From the NCBI GenBank assembly GCA_035533615.1, contig DATLTM010000037.1:1-12225 (forward strand): a stretch of DNA of 12,225 bases, given 5' to 3'. The notes under the pieces are model-generated. The model did no database searches. It saw only the letters and a program-made list of their open reading frames with translations, and had not been told where the DNA came from. The position numbers were made by a program, and so were the translations under genes. This DNA comes from C7867-001 sp035533615 (GTDB lineage: Bacteria; Patescibacteriota; Minisyncoccia; Phycocordibacterales; Phycocordibacteraceae). Below, piece after piece: positions 7,571 to 12,225 of the stretch (within the stretch, counting starts at the first letter, position 1; each line of letters opens with the position of its first letter).

Positions 7571-7761
7571 AAACAAAAATCCCGTCCATAGTCCTCAAGG
7601 CAAAACCCGCAATAAATCGCGGGGTGGACGAGACACCTGAGGAGATTCCCAGCGCCGATACCGAAGTACCGAACCAGGAAGTCCTTGGGGAAACGCCCGA
7701 AGCCGTCAAGCCTTGCCTAGAGGAGTATGAACAGGATCAAGAAACTGTGATAGAATGTTAG
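7567..7761 (+). CDS. Doubtful small acidic ORF between pilB and ruvB, possibly CTG-started or with a lost ATG
   Basis: The 206-bp gap between pilB and ruvB holds an open frame ending TAG at 7761 with protein-like, Glu/Pro-rich content: LKTKIPSIVLKAKPAINRG, then DETPEEIPSADTEVP, ending EQDQETVIEC. Without an ATG, the candidate starts are CTG at 7567, which overlaps the pilB stop as CTGA (the geometry of an ATGA coupling), or GTG at 7624, giving a 45-residue acidic peptide. The hydrophobic/basic stretch before 7624 also looks like protein, which favours the longer form or a decayed gene whose ATG became CTG. I do not recognise the product. Its 3' end contains the likely ruvB -10. It may be chance: an open run of about 63 codons is not rare. 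Confidence 0.3.
   Translation: MKTKIPSIVLKAKPAINRGVDETPEEIPSADTEVPNQEVLGETPEAVKPCLEEYEQDQETVIEC
7728..7756 (+). promoter_or_regulatory. Probable ruvB promoter (extended -10 with partial -35)
   Basis: TGATAGAAT (7748-7756) is an extended -10, with TGAACA (7728-7733, four of six matches to TTGACA) at a 17-bp spacer. It would start transcription near 7763, giving a leader of about 14 nt without a Shine-Dalgarno sequence. A second possible -10, TACAAT (7767-7772), is only 4 nt from the ATG and less well placed. Confidence 0.4.
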
Positions 7762-7776
7762 CATCATACAATTTTT

Positions 7777-8778
7777 ATGTCAACCCCCCCGGAGGTTCTC
7801 CCTTCACTCGCACATTCTCTTGACGCTGCTCTCCGTCCAAACAGCTGGGACGAATATGTCGGCCAGAAACAGGTCAAAGCGAACGTGCGTATCTCTATTG
7901 ACGCGGCAAAAAAGCGTGGAAGCATGCCGGAACACATCCTCTTCTACGGTCCTCCAGGTGTGGGTAAAACGACACTCGCCCATCTTGTCGCCACAACGCT
8001 CGAATCGCCCCTAAAGACCACCTCCGGAGTCGCTATTGAGAGAGCGGGCGATCTTGCTGCCATTTTGACTAATCTCGAGCCAAACACCGTTCTTTTTATC
8101 GATGAAATCCATCGTCTCTCGCACAAGATTGAAGAGCTCCTTTATCCAGCACTCGAGTCAGGACATTTAGACATCGTACTCGGGAAAGGACCTTCGGCAC
8201 GCACGGTCGAGCTCGCACTTCCTCCCTTTACGCTCGTTGGCGCGACGACACGCGTCGCTGAACTCTCGGGGCCGCTTCGCTCGCGCTTCGGTGGCGGCAC
8301 TTACCAGCTTGATTTTTATAATGACGAAGATTTGCGCGATATTATTCGGCGTTCTGCAAAACTACTCGGTCTTAACGCACCGCAAGAAGTTATAGAGCGT
8401 ATTGCAGCACGAAGCCGTGCAACTCCCCGCGTCGCGAATGCACTTTTGAAGCGGGTGCGCGACTTCTCGCAGGTGCATGAGCGCATGATATCCTCCGAGC
8501 TTTGTGATGAGGCGTTTAGTCTGTTCGGTATCGATGCACACGGTCTTACAAAGGATGACCGGCGTTATCTCGAGACACTTCTGAAAAGCTTCCGCGGCGG
8601 CCCGGCGGGAGTAAGTGCTCTTACGGCTGCACTCCATGAGGATATCAGCACTGTCGAGTATGTATATGAACCGTACCTTCTCCGTCTCGGCCTCATTGAG
8701 CGCTCACCGCGCGGCCGCATTCTTACCTCAAACGGCCGATTATATTTGAGCGGCAATAATCCTGATGTTACTTTCTAA
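7777..8778 (+). CDS. ruvB: Holliday junction branch-migration helicase RuvB
   Basis: RuvB is the AAA+ motor that, with RuvA, drives branch migration of Holliday junctions. The product is 333 residues, the normal length. The Walker A motif is GPPGVGKTT (58-66), Walker B is FIDEIH (107-112), sensor 1 is GATTR (155-159), LRSRFG (167-172) carries the arginine finger, and ATPRVANALLKRVRDF is the sensor 2 segment. The C-terminal winged-helix domain ends in the family signature 'ErsPRGR'. LDAALRPNSWDEYVGQ matches the conserved N-terminus, supporting the ATG at 7777. It is followed 2 nt later by yebC and then ruvC, a common bacterial association, but ruvA is not in the window. Confidence 0.97.
   Translation: MSTPPEVLPSLAHSLDAALRPNSWDEYVGQKQVKANVRISIDAAKKRGSMPEHILFYGPPGVGKTTLAHLVATTLESPLKTTSGVAIERAGDLAAILTNLEPNTVLFIDEIHRLSHKIEELLYPALESGHLDIVLGKGPSARTVELALPPFTLVGATTRVAELSGPLRSRFGGGTYQLDFYNDEDLRDIIRRSAKLLGLNAPQEVIERIAARSRATPRVANALLKRVRDFSQVHERMISSELCDEAFSLFGIDAHGLTKDDRRYLETLLKSFRGGPAGVSALTAALHEDISTVEYVYEPYLLRLGLIERSPRGRILTSNGRLYLSGNNPDVTF
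8746..8774 (+). promoter_or_regulatory. Internal promoter for yebC-ruvC inside the ruvB 3' end
   Basis: TTGAGC (8746-8751), a 17-bp spacer and TACTTT (8769-8774) preceded by TGT form the most complete promoter-like arrangement in the window. The -10 ends 6 nt before the yebC ATG, the same distance as at 1252, 5897 and 9973. It lies within coding sequence of ruvB, so it would allow yebC-ruvC expression independent of ruvB. Chance resemblance within coding sequence remains possible. Confidence 0.45.
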
Positions 8779-8780
8779 GT

Positions 8781-9335
8781 ATGTCAGGACACAGTAAATG
8801 GTCCCAGATAAAACGGCAGAAGTCGGTGACCGATGCGGCAAAGAGCCGTATCTTCTCCCGCTACGCGCGCCTTATTACGCTCGAATCAAAGAAATCGGGT
8901 GGCATTCTTTCTGCTCCCGGACTCTCAGTAGCGGTTGCACGGGCGAAAGCAGTAAACATGCCAAAAGAAAATATCGAGCGTGCAATTGCAAAAGGAACAT
9001 CGAAAGATGCTGGCGAACTCATACACGTCGCGTACGAAGCATATGGACCCGGCGGCGTCGCCATCCTCATCGAAGCTCTTACTGACAATAAAAACCGCAC
9101 TACGCAAGAAATAAAACACTTTCTTAGTCTTCATGGTGTCGAACTCGCCGCACCGGGCGCCGCAAGCTGGGCTTTTACTAAAGAAGAAGGAAACTATACC
9201 CCCACTGAACCCCTCATCGACGTTATGGGCGCCGATGAAGAGAAACTTCGCGCGATACTTGAAATGCTCGATGCACATGCAGACATCCAGCGAGTATTTA
9301 CTAATGCACGCGGATATGAAAATACTAGCGATTGA
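8781..9335 (+). CDS. yebC: YebC/PmpR family protein, short form lacking domain 3
   Basis: YebC-family proteins have been described as transcriptional regulators and, more recently, as translation factors acting on ribosomes stalled at proline-rich sequences. The product is 184 residues against about 235-250 usually. The N-terminus MSGHSKWSQIKRQKSVTDAAKSRIFS is the family hallmark. YEAYGPGGVAILIE (85-98) and TDNKNRT (101-107) are the conserved domain 2 core. After WAFTKEEG (130-137) the sequence passes almost directly to the C-terminal 'LRAILEMLDAHADIQRVFTN' segment (156-175), which corresponds to 'L...ML....DVQ.Vy.N'. About 50-60 residues, roughly domain 3, are therefore missing by clean internal deletion, and the frame is intact. 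The ATG at 8781 is fixed by homology and by the promoter. It overlaps ruvC by 20 nt. Confidence 0.93.
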   Translation: MSGHSKWSQIKRQKSVTDAAKSRIFSRYARLITLESKKSGGILSAPGLSVAVARAKAVNMPKENIERAIAKGTSKDAGELIHVAYEAYGPGGVAILIEALTDNKNRTTQEIKHFLSLHGVELAAPGAASWAFTKEEGNYTPTEPLIDVMGADEEKLRAILEMLDAHADIQRVFTNARGYENTSD

Positions 9336-9792
9336 TCCTGGATACGACCGCCTCGGCATCGCCATCATTGAAGGCGACCCCTCGCGGCCGACGCTCGTTA
9401 CAAGTGCATGCATAGAGCCAAAGAGGGGCGCTCGCGAAGATCGTCTTGCGGAAGTATCAAAAGCCGTCACCACAGCGATACAAACACATATTCCAGATGC
9501 TCTTGCTATCGAAACTCTTTTTTTTAGTGTAAACAAGAAGACAGCTCTTGGAGTTGCAGAGGCACGTGGGGCAATACTTGCCGCTGCAGGTCTCGCCCAC
9601 ATACCGGTCATGGAATGTTCACCACAACAGGTAAAACTCGCGGTCACCGGCCATGGAAATTCCGACAAAGCAGCGGTTGCAACAATGATTTCTCGGTTGC
9701 TACTCCTTCCCCCAAAAAAACGTCTCGACGACGAGTTGGACGCGATAGCTATAGGCATTACGGCTCTTGCGTACGGTCGTATCAAACACTAA
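9316..9792 (+). CDS. ruvC: Holliday junction resolvase RuvC
   Basis: RuvC is the endonuclease that cuts Holliday junctions symmetrically after RuvAB branch migration. The product is 158 residues, a little shorter than E. coli RuvC. The four catalytic acidic residues are all visible: D7 in LAIDPG, E66 in LAIETLFF, and D139 and D142 in DDELDAIAIGITAL. NKKTALGVAEARGAI (73-87) is the conserved central helix. The ATG at 9316 is chosen because RuvC proteins begin 'MkILaIDPG'; longer in-frame starts (9304, 9133) only add yebC-overlapping residues. The 20-nt overlap with yebC indicates coupled expression. The ruvA gene that often follows is not present. Confidence 0.96.
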   Translation: MKILAIDPGYDRLGIAIIEGDPSRPTLVTSACIEPKRGAREDRLAEVSKAVTTAIQTHIPDALAIETLFFSVNKKTALGVAEARGAILAAAGLAHIPVMECSPQQVKLAVTGHGNSDKAAVATMISRLLLLPPKKRLDDELDAIAIGITALAYGRIKH

Positions 9793-9815
9793 TCCACACG
9801 AGGGAATAAACACTC

Positions 9816-9843
9816 TTGCGCGAATACGTTTTTTTGCTACATA
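9816..9843 (+). promoter_or_regulatory. Possible promoter for the 30-residue acidic peptide
   Basis: TTGCGC (9816-9821) is 16 bp from TACATA (9838-9843), which is preceded by TGC as in an extended -10. The box ends 7 nt before the ATG at 9851. The final T of the -10 consensus is missing in this register, so this is weaker than the elements at 1237, 5882 and 9958. Confidence 0.35.
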
Positions 9844-9850
9844 TATCCAT

Positions 9851-9943
9851 ATGATGGATGAAGATCGTGTTGATGAAGACTCTCTTGATGATGAATCATC
9901 GGCGTTCACCGATGAAGAACTTGAGGAGGACGAAAAATACTAA
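9851..9943 (+). CDS. Very small, highly acidic protein between ruvC and the PBP gene
   Basis: A 30-codon ORF runs from ATG (or the adjacent ATG at 9854) to TAA. Sixteen of the 30 residues are Asp or Glu with only one Arg and one Lys, giving a net charge near -14; it ends in DEELEEDEKY. It has no membrane segment and no cysteine. It lies 58 nt after ruvC and 29 nt before the PBP gene and has its own possible -10 box 7 nt upstream. I do not recognise a family. A disordered acidic binding peptide, or a regulatory short ORF for the downstream gene, would both fit. It could also be chance, though the placement and composition favour a real gene. Confidence 0.5.
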   Translation: MMDEDRVDEDSLDDESSAFTDEELEEDEKY

Positions 9944-9947
9944 ATAA

Positions 9948-9963
9948 GTGCTAGAGGTGCTAG
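9948..9963 (+). repeat. 7-bp direct repeat GTGCTAG overlapping the PBP promoter
   Basis: GTGCTAG occurs at 9948-9954 and again at 9957-9963, 9 bp apart start to start, and the second copy forms part of the extended -10. The second copy also contains the palindrome GCTAGC (9959-9964). It could be a small operator or simply a duplicated -10-like sequence. It is too short to be sure. Confidence 0.3.
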
Positions 9964-9966
9964 CAT
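9958..9966 (+). promoter_or_regulatory. Extended -10 promoter element for the class A PBP gene
   Basis: TGCTAGCAT fits TGnTAnnnT and ends 6 nt before the ATG at 9973, which predicts a leaderless mRNA. No -35 is visible at 16-18 bp, and there is no Shine-Dalgarno sequence. Confidence 0.5.
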
Positions 9967-9972
9967 AGCCGT

Positions 9973-12135
9973 ATGACTTCCCGGACGCACTCTTTGCGGT
10001 GGCATTCCTTCCTTGCTCTTTTTTTTGTGCTCATTGGTCTTGGATTTCTACTCGCCGGAGGAATTCTTATTGCCGTCGTCTTGACGCCGGTACCAGACAT
10101 TAGTTCGTTTTCCTCCCGGCAAATCGATCAGTCAACCAAAATCTACGACCGCACTGGGCAGGTTCTTCTCTATGATTACAATAGGGATGCAAAGCGTAGT
10201 GTCGTTCCTATTTCCGACATATCTCCAAACACGATAAATGCGACCATCGCGATAGAAGATTCTAGTTTTTATGAGCACGGCGGCATCCGTTTTGCCTCCA
10301 TCATCCGAGCGATGATTGTCGATGCCCTTGGTGGTGCTTTTTCCCAGGGTGGTTCGACCATAACTCAACAGGTAGTGAAGAATGAACTTTTAACAAACCA
10401 GAAAAGCGTCATTCGCAAGATCAACGAATGGATATTGGCTATAAAACTTGAACAGGTCTACTCAAAGAACCAGATATTAGATATTTATCTCAACAATATA
10501 CCGTATGGAGGAACCCTCTATGGAATCGAAGCCGCATCCGAAGCTTACTTCGGCATCCCCGCGAAAGATGTCTCTCTCGCGCAAGCCGCCTATCTTGCTG
10601 CAATGATACAGGCGCCGACGTTCTACTCACCATACGGTGCAAACCGCGCGGCACTTGATGCACGTAAGAATCTTGTTCTCGACAGAATGCACACACTTGG
10701 TTTTATCAGTGACGCTGCCTATGCGTCAGCACAAGCCGAACAAGTTTCATTCGCTCCGGCGGGGAAAAACTCGATTATCGCCCCCCACTTCGTATTCTAT
10801 ATTCTCAACCAACTTGAACAAACGTATGGTCCTAACGCTTTAATTTCAGGATTGAGAGTGACGACGACGCTTGATGCCAACCTTGAAACGAAGGCGGAAT
10901 CAATCGTCAGTCAATATGCACTCACGAATGAAAAGAATTTCAATGCCTCAAATGCCTCCCTCGTCGCCATCGATCCCTCGACTGGCCAAATTCTTGCGAT
11001 GGTAGGTTCGAGAAATTTCTTCGATACTGCTATCGACGGCCAATATAATGCCGCACTTGCATTACGACAACCGGGTTCGACGATGAAACCGTTTATTTAT
11101 TCCCTTGCTCTTATGGACGGGTACACACGGGATACGGTTGTATTCGATACACCAACACAGTTCTCAACATCATGTAAGCCGTCGGATATAAAAAACAATA
11201 CCCCTCCTTGCTATGCCCCTAGCGACTTTGACAACACATTCCGCGGCCCTATGACCTTTGAAACCGCAATCGCCCAATCGATAAACATACCAGCCATCAA
11301 AGTCCTTTATCTTGTCGGGATACAGAATGCAATTAACCTAGCAAAATCATTTGGCCTTACAACACTCGGCGATCCAAATCAATACGGACTAACACTTGTG
11401 CTTGGTGGTGGAGAAGTACGACTACTTGATCTTACCGGCGCATATGCCGCATTTGCAAACAATGGAGTGCTGAATACACCAACAGGCATCCTTGAGGTCG
11501 ACGATGCATCTGGTAATGTTCTCGAAAAATATACAGCACAACCAAAACAAGTGTTACCTGCACATATCGCACGCGATATATCTGCAATGCTCTCTGATGC
11601 ACAAGCGCGTGTCCCTGAATATGCTCTTAACTCCCCACTTTCATTCCCTGGGTATGATGTTGCCGTTAAAACCGGAACAACCGACGATACGCGCGACGCT
11701 TGGGTCATTGGCTATACTCCATCCATTGCACTTGGAGTATGGGCAGGAAATAATAACAATACACCGATGGTAAAATCTATCGCCGGATTCATTGCGGCGC
11801 CTATGTGGCACGACGCGATGGCATACGCACTCTCGAAGTACCCAAAAACCTACTTCGGCGAGCCGGATCCAATCCCCGCATTGGTTCCACCGATGTTGCG
11901 AGGAGACTGGCGTATACCAGATGCACAGGGAAATATAGTTCCCCATAGTTTGTTGTACTGGACCAATAAAAATGATCCACAAGGTCCACCACCGACTAAC
12001 CCGGCAAGCGACCCACAATTTGCATACTGGGAATATGGAATCTCTGCGTGGTATGCTTCGCACCCAGAACTTTTTCAGGGCGGCACAATGCTCCCTGTTC
12101 CTCTTTCGTATTCAGTTGGAACAACGACCCAATAA
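9973..12135 (+). CDS. Class A penicillin-binding protein (PBP1A-like, bifunctional transglycosylase/transpeptidase)
   Basis: This protein polymerises lipid II into glycan strands and crosslinks the peptides outside the membrane. The product is 720 residues. A single membrane anchor spans about residues 12-38. The GT51 domain follows: AIEDSSFYEHGG (93-104, catalytic E95), GGSTITQQ (126-133), and RKINEWILAIKLEQ (148-161) with LDIYLNNIPYGG (169-180). The transpeptidase domain has S369-T-M-K372 (active serine and lysine), S436-I-N438 and K566-T-G-T569. All catalytic motifs are intact, so it should be active and beta-lactam-sensitive in principle. A C-terminal tail of about 90 residues (630-720) beyond the transpeptidase core is rich in Pro, Trp and Tyr, with no domain I recognise. 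The start is supported by the extended -10. It is transcribed convergently with the gene at the right edge, with a 4-nt gap. Confidence 0.96.
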   Translation: MTSRTHSLRWHSFLALFFVLIGLGFLLAGGILIAVVLTPVPDISSFSSRQIDQSTKIYDRTGQVLLYDYNRDAKRSVVPISDISPNTINATIAIEDSSFYEHGGIRFASIIRAMIVDALGGAFSQGGSTITQQVVKNELLTNQKSVIRKINEWILAIKLEQVYSKNQILDIYLNNIPYGGTLYGIEAASEAYFGIPAKDVSLAQAAYLAAMIQAPTFYSPYGANRAALDARKNLVLDRMHTLGFISDAAYASAQAEQVSFAPAGKNSIIAPHFVFYILNQLEQTYGPNALISGLRVTTTLDANLETKAESIVSQYALTNEKNFNASNASLVAIDPSTGQILAMVGSRNFFDTAIDGQYNAALALRQPGSTMKPFIYSLALMDGYTRDTVVFDTPTQFSTSCKPSDIKNNTPPCYAPSDFDNTFRGPMTFETAIAQSINIPAIKVLYLVGIQNAINLAKSFGLTTLGDPNQYGLTLVLGGGEVRLLDLTGAYAAFANNGVLNTPTGILEVDDASGNVLEKYTAQPKQVLPAHIARDISAMLSDAQARVPEYALNSPLSFPGYDVAVKTGTTDDTRDAWVIGYTPSIALGVWAGNNNNTPMVKSIAGFIAAPMWHDAMAYALSKYPKTYFGEPDPIPALVPPMLRGDWRIPDAQGNIVPHSLLYWTNKNDPQGPPPTNPASDPQFAYWEYGISAWYASHPELFQGGTMLPVPLSYSVGTTTQ

Positions 12136-12139
12136 ATTT

Positions 12140-12225
12140 CTATTGATTCATTGGTGAAACAAGATAAAGAAATGAGGTATCTCCAACACCTTTAATAATG
12201 ATGGGGCGACCAATTCCTGCGGCAA
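12140..12225 (-). CDS. C-terminal end of an unidentified protein, cut by the right window edge
   Basis: On the minus strand, one frame from the edge to a TAG at 12140-12142 gives 27 codons reading AAGIGRPIIIKG then VGDTSFLYLVSPMNQ. The alternation of hydrophobic strands and Gly is protein-like, and the frame abuts the PBP stop tail-to-tail. The other minus frame that stays open for most of this stretch looks less natural. Too little is visible to name a family. Confidence 0.5.
   Translation of the reverse strand, partial: AAGIGRPIIIKGVGDTSFLYLVSPMNQ

Noticed and set aside
7606..7623. Perfect 5-bp hairpin CCCGC-N8-GCGGG after pilB as a terminator
   Set aside because: The stem is short, the loop is 8 nt, and no T-run follows, so it is not a convincing intrinsic terminator.
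7721..7750. AGGAG directly before an ATG (7727) giving a 7-codon ORF
   Set aside because: The spacing of 1 nt is too short for a Shine-Dalgarno sequence and the ORF is trivial, so it is probably chance inside the ruvB upstream region.
9133..9315. Extended N-terminus of ruvC from ATG 9133
   Set aside because: These 61 residues lie in the yebC coding region in another frame and do not resemble RuvC; the canonical MKILAIDPG begins at 9316.
8925..9785. 286-codon minus-strand open frame opposite yebC and ruvC
   Set aside because: It spans two well-supported genes on the other strand and shows no domain-like sequence.

Overview
The window looks like a streamlined chromosomal segment from a Patescibacteria/CPR bacterium, most likely Parcubacteria (Kaiserbacteria-like). 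This placement is inferred from gene style and not from a database comparison. The pointers are a Mur ligase that appears to lack its N-terminal domain, a short HolA-like delta subunit, a DNA polymerase I with almost no 3'-5' exonuclease domain, a PilB-type ATPase without its zinc-finger cysteines, a shortened YebC, an N-terminally anchored lamin-tail-like protein, and tight or overlapping gene joints with no convincing Shine-Dalgarno sequences. Base composition is roughly balanced by eye, somewhat more A+T-rich in the last 2.3 kb.

Layout. Positions 1-2312 (+ strand): the 3' part of a MurE-like peptide ligase (cut by the left edge), an exported six-cysteine lamin-tail-like protein, and tRNA-Lys(TTT). 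Positions 2352-5834 (- strand): tsaE, polA and a holA-like gene, joined by 8-nt and 4-nt overlaps, so very probably one transcript. Positions 5835-5896 form a divergent promoter region. Positions 5897-12135 (+ strand): pilB/gspE-type ATPase, a doubtful small acidic ORF, ruvB, yebC, ruvC (overlapping yebC), a 30-residue very acidic peptide, and a class A penicillin-binding protein. Positions 12140-12225 (- strand): the last 27 codons of an unidentified convergent gene.

Functionally the genes cover cell-wall synthesis (Mur ligase, class A PBP), replication and repair (PolA, HolA-like), Holliday-junction processing (RuvB, RuvC; no RuvA here), tRNA supply and modification (tRNA-Lys, TsaE), translation or regulation (YebC), and surface pilus assembly (PilB).

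I see no mobile element, CRISPR array, defence island or clearly new multi-gene system. The strongest non-routine signal is promoter architecture: four genes have an extended -10 motif (TGnTAnnnT) ending exactly 6 nt before the ATG, which predicts leaderless mRNAs starting at or next to the start codon. Two more have a similar element at 7 nt. This also fixes the pilB start at 5897.
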